Shown here: in pieces, positions 53,209 to 61,420 of the stretch
Numbering within the stretch: position 1 is the first letter of the stretch
Layout: each line of letters begins with the position of its first letter
Assembly: GCA_029959615.1 (NCBI GenBank)
Contig: JASCOD010000009.1
Span: forward strand, 62,001-126,000
Direction: 5' to 3'
Length of the DNA: 64,000 bases
Source of the DNA: Flavobacteriaceae bacterium PS02338
GTDB lineage: Bacteria; Bacteroidota; Bacteroidia; Sphingobacteriales; Sphingobacteriaceae
Notes under the pieces: model-generated
Database searches by the model: none
Told to the model about the DNA's origin: nothing
The model's input: only the letters and a program-made list of their open reading frames with translations
Translations under genes and position numbers: made by a program

Positions 53209-53209
53209 A

Positions 53210-53420
53210 AAAACAGTTTCGGTGCTAATCAGTTAAGAAAGCCCCGCTTTCGCTACAATCTTTTTGCCCAACTGCTGTCATCCTGAATGGTGGTGCGGCA
53301 AAAAGGATTTCCGCACCAATCGGGTTTAAACAACCTAAACCTTTGCTCAGTATTTGTCACCTAAACCCGATATAAGCGAGCTTCCCGATTTTATCGGGAA
53401 GCGTGACTACCTTACCTGTT
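53210..53420. repeat. Composite repeat with CCCGATTTTATCGGG and TCGGGTTTA/TAAACCCGA arms
   Basis: Elements visible: TCTTTTTGCC mirrored by GGCAAAAAGGA; AATCGGGTTTA mirrored by TAAACCCGAT; and the perfect GCTTCCCGATTTTATCGGGA palindrome with AGC. No open frame of note. It looks like a remnant of a larger mobile or repeat element. Confidence 0.6.
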
Positions 53421-53434
53421 GTGTCTTTGGGGAA

Positions 53435-53597
53435 TTTAGCCACAGATACACAGATGAAATACCTATATGAGTTTTGGAAAATTGATTTTTTTGAATTAAA
53501 AGCCATCATTTAATGATAATATTCCAGTTAAATCTTGTTTAAGAACAATAAAAATCTGTGCATCTCGACATATCGGGACAGGTACTGTGGCTAAATG
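53435..53597. repeat. GCCACAGAT inverted repeat carrying the 21-base insertion (third copy)
   Basis: Left arm TTTAGCCACAGATACACAGA (53435-53454); right arm ATCTGTGCAT, insertion (53564-53584), then CTGTGGCTAAA. The insertion differs from the 41381 copy by one base. Confidence 0.85.
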
Positions 53598-53711
53598 CAT
53601 AACAGGGACTACCTTATACATGTAATACAATTGCTTTTCAAAAATAATATAACGGTTTAATGTGGTTTGTACACTGTTTACTGAAAACTGACGCCTGCCA
53701 ACTTTTTTTCT

Positions 53712-53719
53712 TATTTTTG
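53712..53719 (+). promoter_or_regulatory. -7 element 7 bases before the radical SAM gene
   Basis: TATTTTTG fits TAnnTTTG and lies 7 bases before ATG 53727. Confidence 0.4.
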
Positions 53720-53726
53720 CAAGCAA

Positions 53727-54677
53727 ATGGGAACAGCACTAGATTGGGGTATAAAAGGTTATAACAATTACGGAACTTACTTGCGTGAGCATTACAATGG
53801 TCAGCGAGTTTTTAAAGTGATTGTTGATGGCGGCTTTACCTGCCCTAATAGAGATGGTAGTAAAGGCTACGGTGGCTGTACTTATTGTAATGTAGATTCG
53901 TTTACACCCGAGCTTTCCAGAAAGCTCCCAACCATTAAAGAGCAGTTGGTAGAAGGGATGCAGAGAGCCCGTAATTCTTACAAAGCGGAGAAGTTCATTG
54001 TTTATTTTCAGCCTAATACCAATACTTATGCACCAACACACTATTTAAAGATGATGTACGATGATGCTTTGTCTGTAAATAATGAGGATGTGGTTGGTTT
54101 TGCGGTAGGAACCCGCCCAGATTGTATTGATGCTGAAAAAGTAGCTTTATTGGAAAGTTATACAGATAGGTACGATGTGGATTTGGAAATGGGGATGGAG
54201 TCTATTTATGACGAAACGCTAGATCAAATTAACCGTGGCTGTAGTCATGGAGAATTTGTAGAGGCGGTAAAGTTGCTGGAAAATACCAAGCTTAATCTTT
54301 GCGTGCATACCATTTTCGGCTTTCCTTGGGAAACTAGAGAGATGATGCACGGTTATATTCATGAGATTAATCGGTTTCCACAAATCAAGTTTGTTAAATT
54401 TCACCATTTACATATTGTTGAAGGCTCTATTATGGGCGTAAAATATAAAAGGGAACCTTTTAAGCTATTCAGTTTGGAAGAATATACTGATTTGCTTTGC
54501 GAATTGATCCCTTTGTTGCGTCCAGATATTGTAATTCAACGTCTTTTTGGCATTTCTGATTGGGATTTATTGATTGCCCCAAACTGGGGTATGAAAAAAT
54601 CTGCTATCCAAAGCTATATCGATAAGGAAATTGAACGTCGTGGAGTAGTTCAAGGTTCCGCTTATCAAGCTGTCTAA
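53727..54677 (+). CDS. Radical SAM protein, TIGR01212/YhcC family
   Basis: A 316-residue Elp3-type radical SAM enzyme. The N-terminal FTCPNRDGSKGYGGCTYCN gives the iron-sulfur cluster cysteines C39, C51 and C54 (the C-x11-C-x2-C spacing of this family). Downstream LEMGMES and KFHHLHIVEGS are family blocks. E. coli YhcC is the namesake; its reaction is unknown. The gene stands alone. Confidence 0.9.
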   Translation: MGTALDWGIKGYNNYGTYLREHYNGQRVFKVIVDGGFTCPNRDGSKGYGGCTYCNVDSFTPELSRKLPTIKEQLVEGMQRARNSYKAEKFIVYFQPNTNTYAPTHYLKMMYDDALSVNNEDVVGFAVGTRPDCIDAEKVALLESYTDRYDVDLEMGMESIYDETLDQINRGCSHGEFVEAVKLLENTKLNLCVHTIFGFPWETREMMHGYIHEINRFPQIKFVKFHHLHIVEGSIMGVKYKREPFKLFSLEEYTDLLCELIPLLRPDIVIQRLFGISDWDLLIAPNWGMKKSAIQSYIDKEIERRGVVQGSAYQAV

Positions 54678-54699
54678 TAAAATTCATCTTTTTTCTACA

Positions 54700-54990
54700 T
54701 AGGCATCCTGTTTTTATGGGGTTTGTGATTTTTTGTGATTCATTTTTTTTGAAAATGAATTTTTATGATTCGCTTTTTATCTGTTTTTTATTTTTAGATG
54801 TGATTTTATTTGGTTTTTTGTGTTTTTGTTAGTTTTGTTTTGTTTGTTTTTGTATTTTATGTGGTGTTTTATTGTTTTTTTGTTGTTTTAAATTGGTAAA
54901 AATTAAAAAATCATTAAAAAATTGTAAAAATTATGATGAAAATTAAAATCTTATTTCTAATTTAGGTTTAAAATCAAACACTAAAATTTA
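54700..54990 (+). other. C-poor, T/G-rich tract upstream of amt
   Basis: From about 54785 to 54897 the plus strand is almost only T and G with some A (one C). It then switches to an A-rich stretch up to the amt start. A weak hairpin ATTCATTTT/AAAATGAAT (about 54742-54762) followed by T could end the radical SAM transcript. No gene seen. The strand asymmetry is unusual and would give an unstructured amt leader. Confidence 0.5.
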
Positions 54991-54994
54991 AATT

Positions 54995-56353
54995 ATGAGT
55001 AAAATTTTATTTAAACAGTGGGCTCCCTTCGCAATTCTGATTGTAGTTGCGGTTGCCGCATTATTTATTCCCTTATTGCCAAACTTTGACGAAGGCAAGT
55101 ACAGTGCGCCAGATGTGGCTTTTGTTTTGATAGCAGCTGCTTTGGTATTTTTAATGACTCCAGGCCTGGCATTTTTCTATGGCGGTATGGTTCACCGTAA
55201 AAATGTATTGTCTACCATGATTAAGAGTGTGGTAGCCGCGGGCGTAATTTCGGTACTTTGGGTAGTAGTAGGTTTTAGTTTGGCTTTCGGTGATTCTATT
55301 GGTGGTTTCATCGGTAATCCAAAAACCTTCTTGTTTTTCCAAGGTGTAAATTCTGGACCAGCTTGGGGTACTATTCCATTGTCGTTATTCGCTATTTTCC
55401 AGTGTATGTTTGCAATTATTACACCGGGTTTGGTAGTGGGAGCGGTAGCAGAGCGTATTCGTTTCACTGCTTATATCTTGTTTATCGTATTATTCGCCAT
55501 TTTCGTTTATTCGCCATTGGCACACTGGACTTGGCATTCTGATGGTATCTTGTTTAAAATGGGCGTACTAGATTTTGCAGGTGGTACAGTAGTACATATT
55601 TCTGCAGGTATGGCTGCTTTAGCAGGTGCTCTGGTATTGAAACGTAGAAGATCTCATTTAGAACATAAAGAAGTTCCACCTGCAAATATCCCTTACGTAT
55701 TAATTGGTACAGGTTTACTTTGGTTTGGCTGGTTTGGCTTTAATGCTGGTTCTGCACTAGGAGCTAATGCTTTAGCAGTATCTGCTTTTATCACTACTAA
55801 TGTTGCTGCAGGTTCTGCGGGTCTATCATGGATGTTCTTTGATGCCGCTAGAGGTAAAAAACCATCGGTATTAGGTTTCTGTATCGGTGCGGTAGTAGGT
55901 TTGGTAGCCATTACACCAGGTGCTGGTTTTGTAAGTATCCCATCTAGTATTTTTATAGGTGTATTTGCAGCCATCGTTTCTAACTTGGTAGTTTCTTGGA
56001 AACAAAAAACAGCTTTAGATGATACCTTAGATGTTTTCCCTTGTCATGGTGTTGGTGGTATTGTAGGTATGCTTTTAACAGGTGTATTTGCAACCAAAAC
56101 AGTAAATGGCGCAGGCGTTGATGGCTTGCTTTATGGAAACCCAGAGTTCTTCTTTATTCAATTAAAGGGAATGGTACTGGTAGTTGTATTTAGTTTTGTA
56201 GTTTCTTTCGTAATCTTCAAACTAATTAACCTTTTCCTTCCAATCCGTGTAACTGCCGATGAGGAAGAAGAAGGTCTAGATGCTTCTCAACACAACGAGA
56301 AATATTCACAAGGTACTTTAATCGTATCTGGGGAAGAAGTTCCTAATAACTAA
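54995..56353 (+). CDS. amt: Ammonium transporter
   Basis: A 452-residue, 11-helix Amt/Mep/Rh protein that conducts ammonium through the inner membrane. Key blocks are FFYGGMVHRKN, ITPGLVVGAVAERI, DFAGGTVVHISAG (first pore His) and FPCHGVGGIVGML (second pore His). No separate signal peptide is evident. The usual neighbour GlnK (PII) is absent; instead a beta-barrel porin gene follows after about 270 bases. Confidence 0.95.
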   Translation: MSKILFKQWAPFAILIVVAVAALFIPLLPNFDEGKYSAPDVAFVLIAAALVFLMTPGLAFFYGGMVHRKNVLSTMIKSVVAAGVISVLWVVVGFSLAFGDSIGGFIGNPKTFLFFQGVNSGPAWGTIPLSLFAIFQCMFAIITPGLVVGAVAERIRFTAYILFIVLFAIFVYSPLAHWTWHSDGILFKMGVLDFAGGTVVHISAGMAALAGALVLKRRRSHLEHKEVPPANIPYVLIGTGLLWFGWFGFNAGSALGANALAVSAFITTNVAAGSAGLSWMFFDAARGKKPSVLGFCIGAVVGLVAITPGAGFVSIPSSIFIGVFAAIVSNLVVSWKQKTALDDTLDVFPCHGVGGIVGMLLTGVFATKTVNGAGVDGLLYGNPEFFFIQLKGMVLVVVFSFVVSFVIFKLINLFLPIRVTADEEEEGLDASQHNEKYSQGTLIVSGEEVPNN

Positions 56354-56416
56354 TAATAACCCCGCTTAGGCTAAGTTAAAATCATGATGTTAAATTGTTT
56401 TGATGTATAATTTCAA

Positions 56417-56445
56417 TCCCGGCTCCTAGAAAAAAGGAGTCGGGA
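56417..56445 (+). terminator. Hairpin between amt and the porin gene
   Basis: TCCCGGCTCCT/AGGAGTCGGGA with one G-U pair and an A-rich loop. No T tract follows, so it may act as an attenuator or processing site that sets the amt-to-porin ratio. Confidence 0.5.
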
Positions 56446-56620
56446 AATGAAAGCTAGAACTGCTTGGATAAGTATTTCTGATACATGACAATTTGTTGAA
56501 TACAACTCCGGATTTGGAGTTGGGTGGGTTTGCTTTGATTAAATTTTGCACTACGCTATATGAATGTCTTCCTCTTAAGGAAGATGAAAATCAATTATTT
56601 AACTTTTAATTCTGAAAAAA

Positions 56621-57664
56621 ATGAAAAATAATATAGCTGCACTATCACTTCTTTTATTAAGTACTGCAACCGTTGCAGTTGCACAAGAAAAAGCTTCTCC
56701 ACTTGAAATTTCAGGGTCGGTAGATACCTATTATAAATACGATTTTAATAAATCTGGAAATATAAAAACCTATTTCGCTAACGAACAGAATTCTGTGTCT
56801 ATAGGGATGATAGATTTGGCGTTGAAGAAAACAACAGGCAAAGCTTCTTTCGTAGGCGAGCTTTCTTTCGGGCCTAGAGGTCAATATCAATCTATTCCTG
56901 ATGCTGCTGGAGGTAGTGATCCCGTAGCTAACGGTTTTAACATTCAAAACTTATATGTAAACTACGCTTTTACTGATAAATTTACCATGACTGCAGGTTA
57001 TATGGGTACTTTTGTTGGTTATGAAGTAATTTCTCCTGCTGCCAATTTCAATTATTCTACTTCTTATCTATTCGGTGCGGGTCCATTCCAAAATGCTGGT
57101 ATCAAAGGAACCTACAGTTTCTCAGACAAGGTAAGTTTAATGGTAGGTTTGTTTAACGAGTGGAACCAATACAGTGCAGCCCGTGGCGTATCTAGCTTGG
57201 GTGGTCAGTTAATGGTTTCTCCAGTAGAAGGCTGGACTGCCTACATTAATGGTCTACATGGTTTAGATGTTTACGGAAGCTACAGTACTTTAGTAGATTT
57301 AACTACTGCTTATCAAGTTACCGAGAAGGTTAAAATTGGATTAAACGCAGCAAATTTAAGTGCGGGTGATGATAATTTTGGTTATTCTGGAGTTGCTTTG
57401 TATCCACAATACGCATTTACGCCAGCCGCAGCTTTGGGTTTAAGAGCAGAATATTTCAATTATAAAGGTATTTCTGGAGGACCAAGTGCAAGTGTTACTT
57501 CATTTACGCTATCGGGAAATATTAAATCTGGTGGTTTAACTTTTATTCCTGAGGTTCGTTTTGATAACGATAAAGATTTTTCTCAAGGCTTCTTGAAAAG
57601 TGATCTAACAACATTAACTAAATCAGCAGCACAATTTTCTTTAGCAGCTGTTTATAGCTTTTAG
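56621..57664 (+). CDS. Outer-membrane beta-barrel porin (BBP2-like)
   Basis: A 347-residue protein with a signal peptide ending at TVAVAQE. The mature start EISGSVDTYYKYDFN matches the beta-barrel porin-2 (BBP2) family. Alternating polar/hydrophobic strands (for example FNIQNLYVNYAFTDKFTMTA) run to a C-terminal aromatic strand (FSLAAVYSF). Probably forms an outer-membrane pore. Following amt, it may admit ammonium or amino-nitrogen compounds. Confidence 0.88.
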   Translation: MKNNIAALSLLLLSTATVAVAQEKASPLEISGSVDTYYKYDFNKSGNIKTYFANEQNSVSIGMIDLALKKTTGKASFVGELSFGPRGQYQSIPDAAGGSDPVANGFNIQNLYVNYAFTDKFTMTAGYMGTFVGYEVISPAANFNYSTSYLFGAGPFQNAGIKGTYSFSDKVSLMVGLFNEWNQYSAARGVSSLGGQLMVSPVEGWTAYINGLHGLDVYGSYSTLVDLTTAYQVTEKVKIGLNAANLSAGDDNFGYSGVALYPQYAFTPAAALGLRAEYFNYKGISGGPSASVTSFTLSGNIKSGGLTFIPEVRFDNDKDFSQGFLKSDLTTLTKSAAQFSLAAVYSF

Positions 57665-57690
57665 CAAATTACGATAAGCTAATCACAACC

Positions 57691-57727
57691 GAAAGCGTCC
57701 CGAAAATCGGGACGCTTCATTTTTTTA
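57691..57727 (+). terminator. Terminator after the porin gene
   Basis: AAGCGTCCCGA/TCGGGACGCTT around AAA, followed by CA and seven T. Confidence 0.93.
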
Positions 57728-57737
57728 AATAGATTTT

Positions 57738-58316
57738 ATGAAATACCTTTCTTTTTTGTTTCTTTTAGTGGTTTTTTCTAAGTTTTCATTTGCTCAAGAA
57801 GTAGCTGCATTGCCGAAAGATGAAACAGGTAAGTACACTTATTACGAAGTTGTAAATTCAACGGTTAAAGAAGATAGTTTAAAAGCTAGGGTATTGAATT
57901 TTTTAACAAAGAATAAGAAAGAAATAAAATTGAAATCAGGAGATGGCAAGGTAATTTTGGCTACTGGCAAATTGATTATCCAAAAAAGCCTTACGGTAAT
58001 TTCACATCCATCTGGAGAGATTAACTACCAATTCAATTTTGAAATAGGCAATGGAAAATACCGCTTTTGGCTAACTAATTTCGAATTCATTCCCTATCAA
58101 AAAGATAGGTATGGTAATTTTGTGCCGAGTACAACCGTAGCTACTCCTTTAGAAAAAGAACCTAAGAAATCTATTACAGAGCAGTGGGAAGATTATAAAT
58201 TACAGGCTTCTAAATATGCTGCCGATTTCGCAAAGCGGTTAAAAGATCAATTAGTGAATAAGGTGATATTACCACCTCCGCCTTCAGAAAAGAAAGTGAT
58301 TTCTAAGACTTGGTAG
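57738..58316 (+). CDS. DUF4468-like exported protein
   Basis: A 192-residue protein with a signal peptide ending near FSFAQE. The mature part (KYTYYEVVNSTVKEDSLKARV and the following strands YQFNFEIGNGKYRFWLTNFEF) matches the TBP-like DUF4468 family, found widely in Bacteroidota with unknown function. The C-terminal about 60 residues are helical and charged. Probably periplasmic. It follows the porin terminator by about 10 bases, so it has its own promoter. Confidence 0.82.
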   Translation: MKYLSFLFLLVVFSKFSFAQEVAALPKDETGKYTYYEVVNSTVKEDSLKARVLNFLTKNKKEIKLKSGDGKVILATGKLIIQKSLTVISHPSGEINYQFNFEIGNGKYRFWLTNFEFIPYQKDRYGNFVPSTTVATPLEKEPKKSITEQWEDYKLQASKYAADFAKRLKDQLVNKVILPPPPSEKKVISKTW

Positions 58317-58319
58317 GAT

Positions 58320-58437
58320 AGGAGCTAGGTATTAGTGGCTAGGAGTTAGGTATCAGTGGTTAGGTATCAGTAAATAAAGAACTGGTAAGCAATTAGATGC
58401 ATTGAAATACTAATTCCTAAAGCCTAATTCCTAATCC
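58320..58437. repeat. TTAGG-word inverted repeat (longest copy)
   Basis: Left half holds GCTAGGTATTAGTG, GTTAGGTATCAGTG and GTTAGGTATCAGTA, three near-identical 14-base units. Right half holds TACTAATTCCTAAAGCC and TAATTCCTAATCCCTC, the reverse sense. The halves can form an imperfect hairpin. It lies between two convergent genes. Confidence 0.75.
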
Positions 58438-58438
58438 C

Positions 58439-58912
58439 TCAATGAACCATTTTATCAGCACAAGTAGAGCTGGCAAAGGCCTCTGGTTTAGCTTTAAAGA
58501 TGAAACCCATACTCAAAATATATCCCATTGCTTCATTTAAAGCTTTGTTCGATTTGAAAGATGGGTTGGTATTGATATCTGCATGCACTTCTAAATCCAC
58601 ATCATATATATCTAATAGGTCGCAAATGGAGTAAGCGGTTTCGATAGATTTTTGGACTTCTAGCAACATTCTTTCTTTAATGCCCATTTGCTGTGTAGAT
58701 TTCTCCTGAGCAATGTACATGAAGCCTCCGTGATGTTCTCGCAATAAAACAATTACTGTTGCAAAATCGGTATGGCTGCTTTTTACTTGAGAATCAGTAC
58801 CAATGCAAACTTTTAATTTGTAACCGTTTTCGGTTTCGCGAAGAATTGCTTTTTCTACCTCTTCTAAGATTGACGAATGAATAACTTCGCCACTAAATTT
58901 CTTCCAGGTCAT
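58439..58912 (-). CDS. YkuK-like (DUF458) RNase H-fold protein
   Basis: A 157-residue protein with CIGTDSQVKSSHTDFATVIV (acidic D40) and later Asp/Glu positions DVDLEVHADIN, as in the DUF458/YkuK family with an RNase H-like fold. Activity is unproven. The final SSTCADKMVH is the usual C-terminal signature. Divergent from the DEAD-box gene; convergent with DUF4468 across a TTAGG-word hairpin. Confidence 0.85.
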   Translation of the reverse strand: MTWKKFSGEVIHSSILEEVEKAILRETENGYKLKVCIGTDSQVKSSHTDFATVIVLLREHHGGFMYIAQEKSTQQMGIKERMLLEVQKSIETAYSICDLLDIYDVDLEVHADINTNPSFKSNKALNEAMGYILSMGFIFKAKPEAFASSTCADKMVH

Positions 58913-59035
58913 AAGTTATGTATGTAAAGCAAACCCTAAATCAGGTTTCCTAAAATTAATGCATTATTGTTAAGCTTTCTTTATGTTAATGTTGTTTATT
59001 TGCTAACATTTTGTTGTTTATCAACAAGTTATGTT

Positions 59036-59186
59036 GATTTACGATTTTAGATTTTACGAATTGCGATTTGCGGGGTTAACTGTTTATTTGGTTGATTGAT
59101 AGCGGTAAGGTTATAATATTCGCACAAGTTGAGGAATAACTCGTCAACTTACTAACTACTAATACCTAATTCCTAGCCACTAAACC
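59036..59186. repeat. Half-sites of two repeat families before the DEAD-box helicase gene
   Basis: TTACGATTTTAGATTTTACG near 59039-59058 matches the word of the 9759-9887 repeat. TACTAACTACTAATACC and TAATTCCTAGCCACTAAACC at 59149-59186 is the reverse-sense TTAGG-word. No matching opposite arms nearby. Confidence 0.6.
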
Positions 59187-59187
59187 T

Positions 59188-59195
59188 TACCTTTG
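59188..59195 (+). promoter_or_regulatory. -7 element 4 bases before the DEAD-box helicase gene
   Basis: TACCTTTG fits TAnnTTTG; only TCAC separates it from ATG 59200. Confidence 0.4.
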
Positions 59196-59199
59196 TCAC

Positions 59200-60507
59200 A
59201 TGGAACTGCAAAAACTGCTCTCAAATCTCAATATCAATAAACTTAATCCCTTACAGGAAGAAGTAACCGCTAAAGCTAAATCAGGTAGCGATTTAGTTGT
59301 ACTTGCACCAACTGGCTCAGGTAAAACATTGGCTTTTCTTATTCCCGTGCTTTGTAATTTAAGTAAAGAGAACAAGGGTGTGCAGTGTTTAATCTTAGTG
59401 CCATCTAGAGAATTGGGTTTGCAAATTGAGCAGGTTTTTAAACAAATGTCTACGGGTTATAAGGTGACATGTTGCTACGGAGGTCACTCGGTAAAGGTGG
59501 AAAAGAATACTTTAATTGAAGCGCCAGCGGTGCTAATTGGTACTCCAGGACGTATTGCATTTCACTTGCGTGAGCAAAACTTTGACGAAAGTACGATTAC
59601 CACTTTGGTGCTGGATGAGTTTGATAAATCTCTTGAGTTTGGTTTTACGCAAGACATGTCATCTATCATTGGGAGTTTATATTCATTAACCCAACGTGTG
59701 TTAACTTCTGCTACAACAATGCCCGAGATTCCTGAGTTTACTGGTATCAAACATCATGATACAGTTAACTTTTTAAGTCAGCAAGAAGTTGTGCCAGATT
59801 TGAAGTTAAAACGAATTGATACGCTTGCAGAGGAGAAATTGGAAGCACTATTTAAATTGATCTGTAAAATAGGCAGCCATTCAATGCTGATTTTCTGTAA
59901 CCACCGCGAAACTGTGGATAGAATTAGTGATTTGCTGATAGATCAAGATTTGGTACATGATATTTTTCATGGGGGAATGGAGCAAGACGATAGGGAGCGA
60001 GCATTACTTAAATTTAGAAATGGTAGCGTTAAAATTTTAATCACTACTGATTTAGCAGCGAGAGGTTTGGATATTCCTGAAGTAGAATTCATCATTCATT
60101 ATCAATTGCCCTACACCAAAGATGCTTTTGTACACCGTAACGGACGTACAGCTAGGATGAATGCAAAAGGTACTGCTTATCTTATTTTTGCAGAGGATGA
60201 AAAATTTCCATATTTAGATGATGATATCGAGGTAGAAAAATTAGATGGAAACTATCAAATTCCAGCTGATAGCGAATGGCAAACTATTTATTTGGCTGCT
60301 GGTAAGAAGGATAAGATTAATAAAATAGATATTGTAGGGTTTTTATTAAAAGTTGGTGGTTTGGCAAAAGAAGATCTAGGATTGATAGAAGTAAAAGATT
60401 TAAGTGCTTATGCCGCTGTAAAACGTAAATTAGCACCACAATTAATTAAAAAGCTGTCTGGAGAAAAAATGAAAGGCAGAAAAATAAAAGTAGAAATAGC
60501 TAATTAG
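59200..60507 (+). CDS. DEAD-box RNA helicase with DbpA-like RNA-binding domain
   Basis: A 435-residue helicase with complete motifs: APTGSGKT (36-43), PSRELG, TPGR, DEFD as motif II (139-142), SAT (170-172), ARGLD and HRNGRTAR. The C-terminal domain (about 365-435, KIDIVGFLLKVGGLAKEDLGLI) matches the RNA-binding domain of DbpA, which in E. coli binds hairpin 92 of 23S rRNA during large-subunit assembly. It may do the same here. Contrast with the degenerate relative at 33399-34709. Confidence 0.92.
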   Translation: MELQKLLSNLNINKLNPLQEEVTAKAKSGSDLVVLAPTGSGKTLAFLIPVLCNLSKENKGVQCLILVPSRELGLQIEQVFKQMSTGYKVTCCYGGHSVKVEKNTLIEAPAVLIGTPGRIAFHLREQNFDESTITTLVLDEFDKSLEFGFTQDMSSIIGSLYSLTQRVLTSATTMPEIPEFTGIKHHDTVNFLSQQEVVPDLKLKRIDTLAEEKLEALFKLICKIGSHSMLIFCNHRETVDRISDLLIDQDLVHDIFHGGMEQDDRERALLKFRNGSVKILITTDLAARGLDIPEVEFIIHYQLPYTKDAFVHRNGRTARMNAKGTAYLIFAEDEKFPYLDDDIEVEKLDGNYQIPADSEWQTIYLAAGKKDKINKIDIVGFLLKVGGLAKEDLGLIEVKDLSAYAAVKRKLAPQLIKKLSGEKMKGRKIKVEIAN

Positions 60508-60509
60508 GG

Positions 60510-60612
60510 ATCAGGTGCTAGGGATTAGGTTTGAGTGGTCAGGTATCAGCTGAAGCGATTAACCATCAACTATTTACTATCAACCCAATGAACTATTGAA
60601 CAAATGAACTAA
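60510..60612. repeat. TTAGG-word plus ATGAAC-word repeat
   Basis: GGGATCAGGTGCTAGGGATT, GGTTTGAGTGGTCAGGTATC, then GATTAACCATCAAC and finally AATGAACTATTGAACAAATG. The end matches the word that forms the arms of the thyA/folA hairpin. It fills the gap to the DUF1456 gene. Confidence 0.65.
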
Positions 60613-60615
60613 AAT

Positions 60616-60843
60616 ATGAGTAACAACGATATCATTAAAAAGCTGAGAGTAGCCTTATCTTTAAATTCAGATCAAATTATAGAAATCTGTAAACTGGTAA
60701 ATTTTACCGTAACTAAAAGTGAGTTGGGCGATATCTTCAGAAAAGAAGACCACCCAAACTTTAAAAAATGTGGAGACCAAATTTTACGAAACTTCCTTAA
60801 CGGATTAGTGATCTATAAACGTGGTCCCAGAGAAGAAAAATAG
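60616..60843 (+). CDS. DUF1456 family protein (YehS-like half)
   Basis: A 75-residue protein with the YehS/DUF1456 pattern: NNDIIKKLRVALSLNSDQII, ELGDIFRKEDHPNFKKC and FLNGLVIYKRG. E. coli YehS has two copies of this unit in about 156 residues, while this one has a single copy. Function unknown. It follows the helicase on the same strand across a repeat. Confidence 0.82.
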   Translation: MSNNDIIKKLRVALSLNSDQIIEICKLVNFTVTKSELGDIFRKEDHPNFKKCGDQILRNFLNGLVIYKRGPREEK

Positions 60844-61230
60844 TTAATTGATATTCTGTCTTGCAGCTTTAATACTGATCAGTTTTTCAATCTTTTCTAA
60901 CAACACATCCATTTTAAATGGTTTCGCCATAAAGTCGTCTGGTGGTGTTTCCAATAATTTGATTTCATCTGATTTGTAAAGACCCGACATCATCAAAATA
61001 GGGATGTGTTTTGTTTTTGGATTGCTTTTGATTTCGTTACAAATAGTACGCCCATCGATTTTACCTAGCACAATATCGAGAATAATTAAATCAGGATTAA
61101 AGCTATGAATAGTTTCATGGATGCCTTCTGCCTCAGTTAATGGTTCAACTTCGTAACCACCAATTTCTAAAACTAACTCGATGGTATCTAGTACTTCTTC
61201 ATCATCATCTACTACTATAATTCGTTTCAT
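60844..61230 (-). CDS. Single-domain response regulator (receiver only)
   Basis: A 128-residue CheY-like receiver: acidic pocket D8/D9 in VVDDD, phosphorylated D52 in LIILDIVLG, S82 and K103 in MAKPF. No output domain. It must act through a protein partner or pass a phosphate on. No histidine kinase is encoded nearby. Confidence 0.92.
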   Translation of the reverse strand: MKRIIVVDDDEEVLDTIELVLEIGGYEVEPLTEAEGIHETIHSFNPDLIILDIVLGKIDGRTICNEIKSNPKTKHIPILMMSGLYKSDEIKLLETPPDDFMAKPFKMDVLLEKIEKLISIKAARQNIN

Positions 61231-61235
61231 GTGTG

Positions 61236-61243
61236 CAAATATA
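61236..61243 (-). promoter_or_regulatory. -7 element 5 bases before the response regulator start
   Basis: The minus strand reads TATATTTG; CACAC separates it from the ATG at 61230. Confidence 0.45.
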
Positions 61244-61372
61244 ATATTGTTGAACTATTTACATAACAACGAATTAACATTAGGGTTTACATTAAATGAA
61301 TATTTAACTATAAAATAAGTTTTTAGGACAGTTGGGGCTTTAAATTAGCCCGTAATAATTTATTTCAAAAAT

Positions 61373-61396
61373 AACTTTCAATTATTTTTGAAAGTT
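61373..61396. promoter_or_regulatory. Palindrome upstream of the GbsR/MarR gene, likely operator
   Basis: AACTTTCAA and TTGAAAGTT are perfect 9-bp arms separated by 6 bases. The site ends 13 bases before the -7 element at 61410-61417, so a dimeric winged-helix regulator binding there would cover the -33 region. Confidence 0.6.
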
Positions 61397-61409
61397 TAAA
61401 AACTATCTA

Positions 61410-61417
61410 TACATTTG
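61410..61417 (+). promoter_or_regulatory. -7 element 3 bases before the GbsR/MarR gene
   Basis: TACATTTG fits TAnnTTTG; ATG 61421 follows after ACC. Confidence 0.4.
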
Positions 61418-61420
61418 ACC

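Noticed and set aside
53210..53420. Possible transposon end
   Set aside because: Several inverted words but no open frame or clear terminal repeat; called a composite repeat only.
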